64,000 bases of DNA, taken from NCBI RefSeq assembly GCF_000330505.1, contig NW_004443763.1, positions 191,705 through 255,704 on the forward strand. Direction: 5' to 3'. Source of the stretch: Entamoeba invadens IP1. Taxonomy: Eukaryota; Evosea; Mastigamoebida; Endamoebidae. The notes under the pieces were generated by a model. It saw nothing but the letters and a program-made list of their open reading frames with translations, did not search any database and had not been told where the DNA came from. Position numbers and translations under genes: made by a program. Below, one piece after another: positions 12,843 through 23,275 of this stretch; positions within the stretch are counted from its first letter, which is position 1, and every line of letters starts with the position of its first letter.

Positions 12843-13008
12843 CAATTATTATGTTTTTTGTTTTTGAAATTGTTATATGGGCTAGTGCAGGTGTGGTGCA
12901 TGTCTTTACAAACATCAAAACAAGAGACTTTTGTAAACCCTGTTTTTTGAATCAAATCGAGGAAAAGGAAAAAAAATAAACTATACAAAAAACCATAATC
13001 ATATTATC

Positions 13009-13069
13009 ATTTTACCATTAAATTATCAACAGGAATTTTTTTCTGAAACGGTTTTTTTCCACCCCTTTA
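13009..13069 (-). repeat. Dispersed repeat, copy 1
   Basis: Read on the minus strand, this 61-bp block (TAAAGGGGTGGAAAAAA, then CCGTTTCAG, GTTGATAATTT and ATGGTAAAATG) matches 63903-63973 in the same order with small indels. It starts exactly at the TAA stop codon of the arrestin-like gene, so it forms that gene's 3' flank. Confidence 0.7.
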
Positions 13070-14887
13070 GTCGTAATTGACAGGGAAATACTCCTTGCCT
13101 ATTTTTTCATAAATTGGTGTTGCAAAAAGTTTTTGTCTTAAAGTGTTTTGTGCCTCCATAGCTTTTTCCATTTCTCTATTATGTGCGAGTGAATAATCAA
13201 AATTTTCTCTAAACAATTCGCCGACCACATTCCATCCATCTTTTTTCTCTTTGCTATCATAACACACTCGAATAAGTGCTTTTCCGGAAACAATTGAGTT
13301 TCCATCATCTCCGCCTTTCAAATAGAACCACGTCTCTATATTCCTCCCAAACTTCAGATGTGTCAAATCAAACTCCACGCATCCAAGAAACACGTCACTT
13401 ATTAAAAATCTTTTATGATAAAAGTAAACAACAACATTCTTTCTTTTGAGGTGTAATGGAATAACAAAACGAGCATTCTCGTAGACTTGGTCGACGTTTT
13501 TGACTTCCTTTGACTTCACCAATTTCCCACTTTCATTAACAACTGCGCAATAGACAGTCGACGGCGTTTCAAAGTCTTTCACACACAATCCAACAGACTT
13601 GACAACTTCGACTGTTAAAATTGGACTCGCGCAACCACTTAGAGCTGCTTGTGTGACTTCCAAGCTCTCTTCTTCTTCTAAGTCCCAATTTGCTTTCTTG
13701 TTGATATAATCTACTATATATCGTTTACCTCGATATACCCCAAACACACAGCCACTTGGCAATGTCTCGGACTCTAGAAGTGGATATTTGATATAAACGT
13801 TCTGTTTGTTGGTATCCAAAACGACTCGATTGATGTGGTACAACAACACTTCTTTATGTCCGTTTAAGTCTATCACCACTTTCTCTAAGCCACCATCACA
13901 AAAAATTCCGAGGAGGTTCGGGGAAGTTATATTTTTCGTCTACAAAATGAATTGGACTTTTCTTTTGATGGTTTTCAATTTGTGCCTCGTCAGGGATATT
14001 AGATAATATATTAATACTATAAAGGCTTTCTATATTGTCTTTCGTCTTCTTTTGAGTATTTTGTACCATTCTAATTACTATGAAATACGTCACATTCATA
14101 TCCATTCTATTTAAACTGGGTGGGAGAGTAATATCTTGATGAAAAATTATTTCATTCTCACTTATTCGTTGTGCGCCACTGATTTCTACTGTTTGAATAA
14201 CATTTCTGTAATAAAGGTAATATGTGTTATACATTTGTATTAACGAAACTGTGTAATCTTGATTCTCTTGTGAACTTCTTGACTCGATTTTTATATGAAA
14301 AGTAATGTCTTCCCCTATATGATATTCCTTTTTTGGCATTAGAAGAGTCACCACGGACTTCCCCATTATAAAAGAATTCTGAATTTCTGTAAATAAGATC
14401 TTTTAATAACTGGCAAATTAAATACGACTGGAAAAAGCGTAAGATCACCTTTAAAAAATTTCTTCTTATCAACAAAGAAAGGTGTAACTCCATAACAAAA
14501 ATCAATTTTTGGATCTTCTTCATTATACAAAGACGACGGTGGAATGTCGAGGGGGACTTTAAATGAAAAAGGAAATGTGTAAACCCCAGGAGTGTACTCT
14601 TTTTCAAGTCGACTCTTTGCACCAATTAATTCTATACAATCTATAGTTTTAGTATTAATATCAGTCAACCCTAGCAATAAGTAATCGGGTGGGATTATAC
14701 CTGTGGAAGCCGGATATGGTTGTATTATCGTTTTATTATTTGCTATCATTTTTAAAGCCGTGTATCTCATTGATATTTCAAGGAACCCATAACTTAGTGT
14801 TATTGGAGAGACAGTTTTAAGAACAACATAGCCTATAATGGTCTCATTAAATTGGCCAGATTAAGTAATAACAGCACTCAATTGCAT
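13067..14887 (-). pseudogene. Arrestin-like / C2 protein gene, broken
   Basis: The translation follows an arrestin fold. The N-lobe from ATG 14887 reads SGQFNETIIGYVVLK, then the GVYTFPFSFKVP strand typical of arrestins. The C-lobe follows at 14366-13896 (LLMPKKEYHIGEDITFHI) and then a C2-like domain at 13879-13067 (ILTVEVVKSVGLC ... VYFYHKRFLISDVFLG). Arrestin-like proteins usually act as cargo or endosomal adaptors; C2 domains bind membranes. Three defects break the frame: TAA at codon 9 (14861-14863), an apparent one-base loss in the A run at 14401-14404, and an apparent one-base gain at 13900-13905. Correcting these would give one protein of about 600 residues. It is either a recent pseudogene or a mis-assembled gene; two of the three lesions lie in homopolymers. 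Confidence 0.65.
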
Positions 14888-15010
14888 TATTGAAATTTAA
14901 TTTATAATTATTAGTTTTATTATTAATAAAAGAATGATGTATAGTATGAGACACAATGAAACTATATATATAGTAACGAAACTAAACAAAAATCTATTGT
15001 GCAATCGCCT

Positions 15011-15963
15011 TTACTCGTTTTGTTCCTCGTCGATTTGGACGTACTCGGTGTTTTTAGTCCAGTGCATACCGTCTCCCTCTGTTGAGAAAATTGGGACAAT
15101 AGCCTTCAAGAAATTCTTTCCAAAAAACATTTTAATGTTGTTGGCGGTTCCCAAGTCGTATTGATTTGCCTGCCTGGATGCCTGAGTACTACAGATATAG
15201 AATGAATCTCTGTCTATCGTAGTAGTGTTTGTTAAGACGATTGGTACTTGCACGCAGAGCATCGACCCCGACGAGAAGATGAAAATGGTCCCGACGAAAA
15301 ATTGGAAGATGTCTGGGACACTTCTGAGGTCGAAGGAGTTATTTCTGACGAAGAAATTGATAGCAAAAGAAGCCGAGAAAATCATGACGATGAGACTTGT
15401 GATGAATGCGTACACCAAAAAGAGGACAAAGAACTTGTGATTTCTATACCCGACACAGGTCCCCAGCCTACGTATCAATCAGTTACTAGAAACGTGACTT
15501 TTATAGTAAAAGTACTATAAATCATTTACTATGACTTTAATAGTAAAAGTACTATAAAACAATTACTATGAAGTTAATAGTAAAAGTACTATAAAACAAA
15601 CCATGGGCAGTGATGGTCCATTTTTAAGACACAAGCCTTACACTGACTGCAATGATGAGTCCTCTCCGGCTTGTTGTGATGACACCTCTTGCACTTCCTA
15701 AACCCTTGTTGTGTGTCAATGTCATTTGGCAACCAGACGTCTGTGAAGACTGTTCTGTAATAGGACCATATTGTGAGACTGATTGGTGGAATATAGCACA
15801 AGATATAGAAGACCATTGCTACGTACATTGTGTCAATCCCCAAGAAAACATTCTGAGCTACAAAAAGGGAGAGCGTGAGTGCAAAGATAAAAGTCAGTAT
15901 TGTCACCGCTATCACTTTGTATCGAACATATTCGGTATGATGAGGAACAAAGTCGCTCCCCAT
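15011..15963 (-). CDS. DHHC-type protein S-acyltransferase (two exons)
   Basis: Joined exons 15602-15963 and 15467-15011 give 272 residues. TM1 and TM2 lie at about 16-36 and 46-66. The Cys-rich domain runs from about residue 89 with the active-site DHHC at 116-119. Splicing restores [15 protein letters not shown] across the junction, exactly the family pattern, and TM3 and TM4 follow. The enzyme transfers palmitate to cytosolic cysteines of membrane proteins and is expected in Golgi, ER or plasma membrane. The intron (15468-15601) starts GTTTGT and ends GTAG. Start: the ATG at 15963 is the first in frame ahead of TM1. At 272 aa it is a compact DHHC protein without ankyrin repeats. Confidence 0.88.
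15468..15601 (-). repeat. Intron built of 37-bp tandem repeats
   Basis: Almost the whole 134-nt intron of the DHHC gene consists of about 2.7 copies of a 37-bp unit with the core TTATAGTACTTTTACTATTA followed by TTCATAGTAA-like sequence. The first two units differ at only a few positions; the third is truncated by the acceptor. Each unit is itself partly palindromic (TAGTA...TACTA). Confidence 0.8.
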
Positions 15964-16553
15964 TCTTCTTCCTTTTTTCCTTTACTTAGTGTTTTCATAT
16001 TTCTTATTTTTCATTTTTCCTTCTTAAAATAGAATAGTGTGCATCAGTAATGACTCTAATTAAAATATAATTATGTTCTAGTTTATTTGTCAGTTGGTAT
16101 TACTTAATGGTAAATTACTATTCATTATATAATAGAGGTAATTAGAAAAAAAATCAAAAATCAATTTAGATTAATAATATATATATTAAATTATAATACA
16201 ATATTTAGTTGAAAACAACTGGGTTTAATTAATAATAAATTTATATTAAAACAATTAATACGGTTTTTTTTTATTATAATAAATAAAATTAAAACCATTT
16301 TTAATTAAAAAAATTTGTATTATATTTTTATTATAAAATTATCAAAATATTTTTAATGAAAAATTATTTATTATAAATCAATTATAATTTAACTCTTTTG
16401 ATAATTCAAAAAAAAAAATAAACTAAAATAGAATAGTTAAACTTACTTATTTTAAACTAAAACAGCACAAACAACAAAATGATAAAACAATAACTATACA
16501 ACTCTAATAAAATATATTTGAAATACCGAACTATTAACAAATAGAAAAATGAA
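15964..16553. other. AT-rich intergenic spacer
   Basis: Upstream region of the DHHC gene and downstream region of the C2 gene. No ORF, RNA gene or repeat is recognised. Confidence 0.5.
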
Positions 16554-18077
16554 TTAGACCAAGAAAGGGATTAAATCGACCAAAAAGATGCTTTCAAAAG
16601 ACGGGTCTTCATCGAAGAGTCTGAGAGTGACGTCCTTATGAATAACAGGGAATTCCTTTTGGACAAAAATTTTTGAAGTGATTGTATCTTCAATTTCGTC
16701 GAACTTTCTATTTTTATCGAACATTAAAATTTCATTTGGTGTTTGATGGTCGAAGAGCCCCATCCAAATCTTTGAACTCTGTTTTGGGTAAATAACTAAT
16801 TCGGACGTTTTCACATGATCTTTAACCCCCAATATAAAGTCCTTTTCATTCATCAAAATGCGTTCATCCATATCAATAAAGAAACTGTCTTGTAATGTCA
16901 ACGTGGCTTGATAATATGACATCTTCCCTTTCCACCCACGTTTCGTCGTTATTTGATCCAAAGTCAGAACTTCCGCCTCTTTCAACTTCCTTAGCGAGAA
17001 GAATGAGAGGGGGTTACACAGCGGAACTTTCGCCATCACAAACGAGTACTTCACTTTCTTCCCAAGAACTGAAAAATACTCGTCGTCACGGGTGACCGTC
17101 ACTAAGAACTTTTTATTAAAGCCTTCCTCACTCGATATGTATAAAACACAATTCTTGTCTCGAGACATCACAGTAAAGTCAACAGTGTTGTTCTCATTAT
17201 ATTTAATCCCAAAATACGCCCCTTCTATTCCAACACTTTTTAAGGAGCGCACAATCTCTTTCTCTTTGTGATGAATGTAAAACTCATTCTCATCTTCTTC
17301 GGCAATCTCGGCTTCAATTTTTTCGTCTTTCGTTTTTTCTTCGTCAGTTTTTTCGGATTTCTCAGGTTTCTCTTTTTTTTCCACTTTCTCCGCCTTTTCG
17401 ATCTTTTCAATCTTGGCAATCTTGTCACCTTTCATTTTGTGATTGTCGGAATGATCTTGCAGAAGAGGGCCTTTCATGGGCTTCATTGTAGTGCGGTTTT
17501 TAGGTCGATCAATGATCCCCGCAAACTTCTTAGTGTCTTCTTCGACTGTTTTGACGACATAGTCGAAGGTTAAGATCTTCCCGAAGGAGAAGTAGATTTC
17601 CGTGGGTTGTTGGTTGTCGACGCGTTGCTCCAGATACTCCTCTTGCAAGTCTAAAGGGACTGGAAAGTTAATAAAACCGGACGCCAAGTCGACGACATTC
17701 ACCTTTTTGTCACCAATGAAATCATTTGCGCTGACTCGGTCCCAATCGAACAACTCGATAGTGATATCTCCGGTGGCTAAGTGGTGTAAAAGGAAGCGGG
17801 AGTCCCAGACGGGGTTATAAGTATTGAGAATGGCTTTAGTTTGACAAGACCTTTGTCTTGTGCTCATTACATAAGTCTTCTTTTGGTCCTCTTCATCTGA
17901 GAGTTCACCGCCATTCTTTTTGCATTTTTGACTCACAGAAAATGAAAGGACAACAAACCCATCAATACGCTGAGCTACATCAGCTTTGGGTAGATTACGT
18001 CCCTTCTCTACTACAATGTCAAAGATGTAATCACCGGCTTGTGGTGATGAGTCACTCAGTTGATGATCAAGAGACAT
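16554..18077 (-). CDS. C2-domain protein with Lys/Glu-rich linker
   Basis: 507 residues, single exon. An N-terminal C2 domain (about 15-165) has the strands YIFDIVVEKGRNLPKAD, NPVWDSRFLLHH and ITIELFDWDRVSANDFIG. The Asp residues in the last (DWDxxxxNDF) could bind Ca2+. A highly charged KIEK/EKxEK-rich segment (about 220-270), likely a single alpha helix, leads to a C-terminal half that looks like a divergent lipid-binding or C2-like beta fold (KDVTLRLFDEDPSFESIFLVD near the end). Probable role: membrane recruitment or Ca2+-dependent trafficking. I know no named orthologue. Start is the ATG at 18077, preceded by purine-rich sequence; there is no in-frame upstream ATG. Confidence 0.75.
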   Translation of the reverse strand: MSLDHQLSDSSPQAGDYIFDIVVEKGRNLPKADVAQRIDGFVVLSFSVSQKCKKNGGELSDEEDQKKTYVMSTRQRSCQTKAILNTYNPVWDSRFLLHHLATGDITIELFDWDRVSANDFIGDKKVNVVDLASGFINFPVPLDLQEEYLEQRVDNQQPTEIYFSFGKILTFDYVVKTVEEDTKKFAGIIDRPKNRTTMKPMKGPLLQDHSDNHKMKGDKIAKIEKIEKAEKVEKKEKPEKSEKTDEEKTKDEKIEAEIAEEDENEFYIHHKEKEIVRSLKSVGIEGAYFGIKYNENNTVDFTVMSRDKNCVLYISSEEGFNKKFLVTVTRDDEYFSVLGKKVKYSFVMAKVPLCNPLSFFSLRKLKEAEVLTLDQITTKRGWKGKMSYYQATLTLQDSFFIDMDERILMNEKDFILGVKDHVKTSELVIYPKQSSKIWMGLFDHQTPNEILMFDKNRKFDEIEDTITSKIFVQKEFPVIHKDVTLRLFDEDPSFESIFLVDLIPFLV

Positions 18078-18374
18078 GTTTCCTCTTGAGCTTTTTGAGT
18101 TTCTTTTTTCATCGTGGCAGATTGAGAAAAAACAGTACCATCAAAATCGGTGTTTTGCTTGATCTAATTGTTTGAAATTGTTCAAAATGTCCAACAAATT
18201 AAGCTGTTTAATTGAACAATTTTCTTTGTATAAAAATAACTAAGTAAGATGTTTTAAACTATATTTAATTATTAAAATATTAGTATAAAAACTTATTTTA
18301 ACTTTAAAATGATCACTGAAAAATTATAAATGAGATGAATGAAAATTCCCTTTTTTAGATGAAAACACATAAAA

Positions 18375-18551
18375 CTATTGCTGGGTTTGTTGGACATATT
18401 GTTGGTCCTCTGGTGGGTAATAATAGTCCGTCACATATTTGATGTTTGCGTCCAAATCGTCCATTCGTTTTGTGATATCGTCGATCTCGCTTTGTATCTC
18501 ATCAACTGTTTCTTGATTCTTCGTTAAACGTGTTGTAATCTCTGCAGACAT
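18375..18551 (-). CDS. Small coiled-coil protein, HSBP1-like
   Basis: 58 residues from the ATG at 18551. An upstream ATG at 18602 would add 17 hydrophobic residues, less likely for a cytosolic coiled coil. The body is one heptad-rich helix (TRLTKNQETVDEIQSEIDD, then ITKRMDDLDANIKYV) and a Tyr/Gln tail. Length and the IDDxxxRxDDLxxNI pattern resemble heat-shock-factor-binding protein 1 / FAM-type trimeric coiled coils, but so short a helix gives weak family evidence. It sits 93 bp from the TDP1 stop, in the same orientation. Confidence 0.5.
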   Translation of the reverse strand: MSAEITTRLTKNQETVDEIQSEIDDITKRMDDLDANIKYVTDYYYPPEDQQYVQQTQQ

Positions 18552-18644
18552 TTTTTTCAAATTTAAAGTTCCAAAACATTTTATTAAGTTCGTAAAGAAC
18601 AAAATGTGAAATAATTATATTTAAACTATAGATTATAGTAACAC

Positions 18645-20064
18645 TTACACAGCAACTAAATTGCCATCCTTCATTATATATCCCTCCGAGTCCATAACAC
18701 TATGGTCAACATCAACTATCCACGGCCTGTCATCCGGGCCATACGCCTTCAGATCGTTTGAGTCAAATGGAATTTTGAATCTATTCACATCAAAATTTTC
18801 AACAAAGAGAAGTCCCATTTCAAAATTTGAAATATCAATTCCGTAACTCATCGGCTTACCCCACGCTGCCGCACTCATATTTGCGGAAGTCAGAACACCA
18901 CACCTAAACGTATCGCCAACCTTTACTAAGTATGTCTTGATGTGGGGCTGGATATAGTGCCGTGGGAAGCGCGGCTCATACCTATACAGCGCAACACCAG
19001 ACTTTACATTCTGCTGTGTGAGGAATAAGGATTGACCACCAGCGTAGCCCGTTGCTGAGACGCGCACAAAGTCCTCTGTCGGCCAGAGTGTCTTGAGTTG
19101 GATGTGGTGCACATTTGGCACAAAACTTGATTTAAATTTCTCTGTAAAATTTGAGCTTAAATACCCCAGAGAGGAAGATTGTGAAATGATGACTGCTTGT
19201 TCTGCACATTCAATCTCGGGAGATTTGAGACCTTTTTGAGAGGTTGAGGTTTTTTGAGATTGTTTTGTCGGAACAACAGGATTTATAAGGGCAGAAGTTT
19301 TGTGCTCTTCTTGTGTTTTTTGGTCTTTCTGGGAACCAAAAGAAAAACTTTTCAAAAGAGAAGAAAGTTGACCAAGACCAACCTCCGAGGCCATGTCACC
19401 ATGAAACTTTCCTGGGACTGAAAGAAGAAGCCAAGCGTCGATGGTGGAGAAGTCAAAGTCATCTAAATAGCCGATGTCAGTGTTGATTGAGTTGAGATAG
19501 TACCTCATGGTTGTAAGAAAGTGCTCGCCAATGTCATTCATCTTCGAAAAAGAGTTGCTTTTTGGCTTGAAGTCTCGAACATATATTCCATTCGTCTTTA
19601 TTTCGTAATCTTGTTCGAGAAGATTGCCAGTGGACAGCACAAACCGCAACCCACCTTCATATAGCATAACCATAATTTTGACGTGATGACACCCGCGAAA
19701 GGGTGATACCTTTATACACTGGAAATCCAAGTTGTGAATCAGTCTTTCCTCGTCTTCACTCAGACTGCCGTCGTGGACAAATTGTACTTGAACGGTTTTT
19801 AAAATGGGCACTTCTCTCAGAAGCCAGCCAATATCAAACACAAAAGTTGTCAAGAAACATGCATACAACTCTCCCTTCAAATCAGATTCTAGATTAATAA
19901 TTCGCGTCACGTATACAACAAACTGGCGTGTTAAAAAGCTCCTTTAATGTAATAGTGTCCTTTTCCTTTCTCATCTGGTCCGAGAGCGAGAGATGGTTAA
20001 AATAAAAATATGGTTTAACTCCCAATCCATTCATTCGATATTCCAGATTTATCTTTTTGAACAT
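18645..20064 (-). CDS. TDP1: Tyrosyl-DNA phosphodiesterase 1 (two exons)
   Basis: Joined exons 19924-20064 and 19874-18645 give about 456 residues. The enzyme hydrolyses the 3'-phosphotyrosyl link left by stalled topoisomerase I. The two HKD-type motifs are visible: CHHVKIMVMLYEGGLRFVLST with H111 and K113, then QPHIKTYL near residue 356 followed by TSANMSAAAWG. GNLLEQDY after motif 1 matches the DNA-binding strand of TDP1. A Ser/Thr/Gln-rich insertion (about 230-275) separates the halves. Exon 1 (47 codons, KPYFYFNHLSLSDQ...TLKELFNTP) supplies the usual TDP1 N-terminal strand. The 49-nt intron runs GTTTGT to TGAAG. Without exon 1 the protein would lack this strand and start at a non-ATG codon. 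Confidence 0.85.
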
Positions 20065-20459
20065 TTCTAAAAAAACAATTTAGCATTTTAATTAAACACT
20101 AAGTATAATAATTATATTAATAATTATATTAATAATTATATTAATAATATAAATAATAGAGTTTTTTTATTTCTTATTTTTTCTATACTTCATTTATTTT
20201 ACTTTATATATAGTTTCGTTTATTAATTCAATAGTTAATTAAACGAATTATTAAACTACTTATTATATTAATTACAAAAACTATATATTTTCAATTATTG
20301 TTATTGCCGGAATAATATTAACACCTGTCATTAGAATTCCCTAAGATATAAGTATAATTAAAAATAAATGAAAAACATTGCGAAATGCTTTGATTTAAAA
20401 ATAAAATCACAATTATAAAAGAATTGGTGTGGACTTTAAATCCAAACGAATTTCATAAA
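20065..20459. other. Divergent promoter region TDP1 / LRR gene
   Basis: AT-rich spacer between divergent genes. Three tandem copies of a 12-bp unit (TAATTATATTAA) lie at 20107-20148. No recognised regulatory site. Confidence 0.5.
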
Positions 20460-21797
20460 ATGAGCAAATTAGACGGTTATCATATGATGGTAGTCTCACA
20501 ACACTTTTTAACAGTCAAGGACTTCATTTCACTTGAGTTTGTGTGTAAAAAGTTTGAAGGTAATTTGCAGAAGTTCCATTACAACCCGGTCCCTGTCGAC
20601 ACCAAGACTTTAAAGTTCTTTTCCCACATCGAGACATTAAACATTTGTAGTCCTAAAGAGGAGACTTTTGGAAATGTCATTTTTGATATTGAACCCCCAC
20701 TCAATACGTGTTTATCTGATCGAGTGGACTTCTTCCAAATTTGTGTGTGGTGTGAGGTGAGTTATGCCCTTTCTAACTTCCACCAATCTAATAATTCAAA
20801 TGTTATTTTTAGAAATGTTAGTTATACGAATACAGACAGACGGAAATATGGGACGATCATACCAAATGTCGTCAAAAGAGTTGGAGTTGCGTGTTTTAGT
20901 GAATCTGATATAATTACTATACAAATTCCTAAGAGGGTAACTGCCATTGAGGAATTCGCTTTTTATTCGTGTCAGAATTTAACGGCAATTACACTTCCAA
21001 ATAATTTACAACATATTGGGGCACATGTGTTCCACGGGTGTTGTAGTCTTGAATCGATCAGTCTCCCCCTTTCTGTGTCTCGAATTAACGACAACTGTTT
21101 TTCTAATTGTTGCAAATTGAAGTGCATATGTCTCCCTCAGCAAATTTCTAATTTAGCGAGTTGTGTGTTCATTTATTGCACGTCTTTGCAGAGCGTCACA
21201 TTTCCTTCTAAAATTGGGTTCATTGGAAATTGCTGTTTTAAGTTTTGTGAAGCTCTTAAGAACGTCGAAATAGCCGAGTGCTTACTGAGAGTGGGTGATA
21301 GTGCATTTTATGGGTGTTATTCTTTGACAGCCGTTACCATTGGAAGTGTCAAAGAAATCGGGAAGATGTGTTTTAACAAATGTCATTCCCTTGTTAATAT
21401 AACTCTCCCAAGTAGTCTGTCTTTACTTGGAAATGGATGTTTTAGGGAATGTACTTCATTGAGAACAATCACACTTCCTCTTTGTTTAAAAGAAGTTCCA
21501 AATTGTTGTTTCTATTTTTGTGAAAAATTAGAGTCCGTTCTGATTCCAGAATTCGTAAGTCGACTTGGGGAAAGTGCCTTTAATAATTGTACAAGTCTAA
21601 GTACATGTATTATACCAAACAGTATTATTAATATACAAAGCTATTGTTTTAGTGGGTGTAGTTCTCTTGTTCTTGATATCCCCAGTACTCTAACTTCTTG
21701 TGGAGATAACTGTTTTGAACAGTGCAAGAGTGTGACTTACAAAGGAAAAAAAGGTTCTCGTATAAATAAATGCGACATTTGTTATTGTTATTTATAA
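20460..21797 (+). CDS. BspA-type leucine-rich repeat protein
   Basis: 445 residues from the ATG at 20460 (an open frame starts 36 nt earlier but has no ATG). The N-terminus MSKLDGYHMM then FISLEFVCKKFEGNL is the conserved head of the very large Entamoeba BspA-like family. About ten LRR_5 repeats of roughly 23 residues follow, each with a motif like CFxxCxSLxxIxLPxxLxxIG; the many Cys in the CF..C positions are typical. The family is thought to mediate surface or extracellular binding in several protists, although most copies, including this one, lack a visible signal peptide or anchor. Confidence 0.85.
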   Translation: MSKLDGYHMMVVSQHFLTVKDFISLEFVCKKFEGNLQKFHYNPVPVDTKTLKFFSHIETLNICSPKEETFGNVIFDIEPPLNTCLSDRVDFFQICVWCEVSYALSNFHQSNNSNVIFRNVSYTNTDRRKYGTIIPNVVKRVGVACFSESDIITIQIPKRVTAIEEFAFYSCQNLTAITLPNNLQHIGAHVFHGCCSLESISLPLSVSRINDNCFSNCCKLKCICLPQQISNLASCVFIYCTSLQSVTFPSKIGFIGNCCFKFCEALKNVEIAECLLRVGDSAFYGCYSLTAVTIGSVKEIGKMCFNKCHSLVNITLPSSLSLLGNGCFRECTSLRTITLPLCLKEVPNCCFYFCEKLESVLIPEFVSRLGESAFNNCTSLSTCIIPNSIINIQSYCFSGCSSLVLDIPSTLTSCGDNCFEQCKSVTYKGKKGSRINKCDICYCYL

Positions 21798-22213
21798 AAT
21801 TAATTTAAATAAATTGTTTCATGGTTTTAATTATTTTTATAGTTAATTTATTATATTATTATAATTAATTTTTAAATATTATTTACTAATGAAATATATA
21901 ACTATTATTTTAAGATACTATTATATAGTAAAAATATAATTAATTTTACTTAAGTTGTAATTGTTAATAAAAATATTAATTCACTATTAAATTCTATTTA
22001 ATAAATGTTGTCCTTTTTGAAAAAAGGAAAATATTTTAAAACACGCAGAAAAAAACGAATGATCGAAATCCTTTTTTTCAATCCTTCAAATAACCCTTAA
22101 AAAGATTTGCCAATCATAAACAACTATAACCACAATAATAAAATTAACTATAATAAAATAATTAGAATGGAAGAATAAAAATGGCGGAACGAAGAAAGTA
22201 GAGGTGTTGAAAC
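21798..22213. other. AT-rich intergenic spacer
   Basis: Holds 3' flank of the LRR gene and 5' flank of the PQ-loop gene. A six-codon ATG...TAG frame lies at 22181-22201, 12 nt before the PQ-loop ATG. With the very short Entamoeba 5' leaders it may lie partly upstream of transcription. Confidence 0.45.
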
Positions 22214-23275
22214 ATGTCATGTTATTGTCCTCCCGTCAACGGAGCCGAAGCGATTAGTTTTTTTCAAGATTACACACACAATTGTTTTTATGACGGGGTT
22301 GATGTTTTTTCATATATATGTGGATTGATCAACATAATGTTTTGGATGTTTGCGCAATTTCCGCAAATCTATCAAACGTTCAAATCTAAAAAACCCGAAA
22401 GTTTGTCAATCACGTTTTTAGTGATGTGGCTTGGGGGAGATTTAACAAATTTGATAGGTTGTATATTTACTAATCAAACTCAAGTCCAATTACTTACATC
22501 AATCTATTTTGTATTAATAGATATAGTTATGTTATCTCAATATGCTTGGTACCTTCTCATCTGTCGCAAGAAATATTCCAAAGACAAATATCTGAATTTA
22601 TCTGACCCTCCTTCTCCCACTCGTTTTAATAGTAATTCTAATAGTTCTTCTAATACAATGAAGAAAGACGATGAAATCGATGGTTTTGACCAAAATAACA
22701 AAAATTCACCAGAAATTCAAATTGAAAACGTCGAAACTCAAAACGACACTTACGCAAACAACACCAATTTCTTAATTGTCGTTTTAATTGTCACTGTATC
22801 GGTATTTGGCCAAGATATTTTATCGGAAAACAATTCAACAAATTCAAGCAATAATTTACCGATATGTGGGGTGAAGGATTCGGGACTGACCGAGCGAATT
22901 ATTGGGGATGTAAGTGCGTGGGTGTCGGGACTGTTATACTTCTTCGGTCGATTTCCACAGGCTGTGCATATCTATAGAAAGAAGGATGTGGAGGGGTTAT
23001 CTATATTGCTATTTTTAATGTCGACCATCGCTAATGTGTTTTACTCAATATCGATATTTACAAGTGGCATTGATTTGGGAGATCCAACTTTTTATGAGGC
23101 ACAGGCCGCTTATGTTGTCGGGTCGTGTTTTGTTATACCTCTTTCCGTCGTCATCATATCACAAATCATTTACTATAGATATGTCAAAAATTGGATCAAA
23201 CAACGAAAAAGAGAAAACAAAATGGAAAAGATTGAATCTAAACCACTTCTTGGTGATTGTTTGGTTTATTTCTAA
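22214..23275 (+). CDS. PQ-loop lysosomal amino-acid transporter-like protein
   Basis: 353 residues, single exon, seven predicted TM helices. PQ-loop 1 is FAQFPQIYQTFKSKKPESLS (Pro50-Gln51) and PQ-loop 2 is GRFPQAVHIYRKKDVEGLS (about 244-262). The two halves are separated by a Ser/Asn-rich loop (about 130-190). Architecture matches PQLC2/LAAT-1/Ypq1, which export cationic amino acids from lysosomes or vacuoles. The C-terminal tail has ESKPLL (341-346), a match to the [DE]xxxL[LI] adaptor sorting signal, which supports lysosomal targeting. Substrate is inferred only from family. Confidence 0.85.
   Translation: MSCYCPPVNGAEAISFFQDYTHNCFYDGVDVFSYICGLINIMFWMFAQFPQIYQTFKSKKPESLSITFLVMWLGGDLTNLIGCIFTNQTQVQLLTSIYFVLIDIVMLSQYAWYLLICRKKYSKDKYLNLSDPPSPTRFNSNSNSSSNTMKKDDEIDGFDQNNKNSPEIQIENVETQNDTYANNTNFLIVVLIVTVSVFGQDILSENNSTNSSNNLPICGVKDSGLTERIIGDVSAWVSGLLYFFGRFPQAVHIYRKKDVEGLSILLFLMSTIANVFYSISIFTSGIDLGDPTFYEAQAAYVVGSCFVIPLSVVIISQIIYYRYVKNWIKQRKRENKMEKIESKPLLGDCLVYF

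Noticed and set aside
14227..14625. Minus-strand 132-codon ORF in the arrestin-like region
   Set aside because: An alternative frame of the arrestin N- and C-lobes; only the other frames show arrestin strands.
15225..15520. Plus-strand ORFs across the DHHC second exon
   Set aside because: Antisense to a clearly conserved DHHC reading frame.
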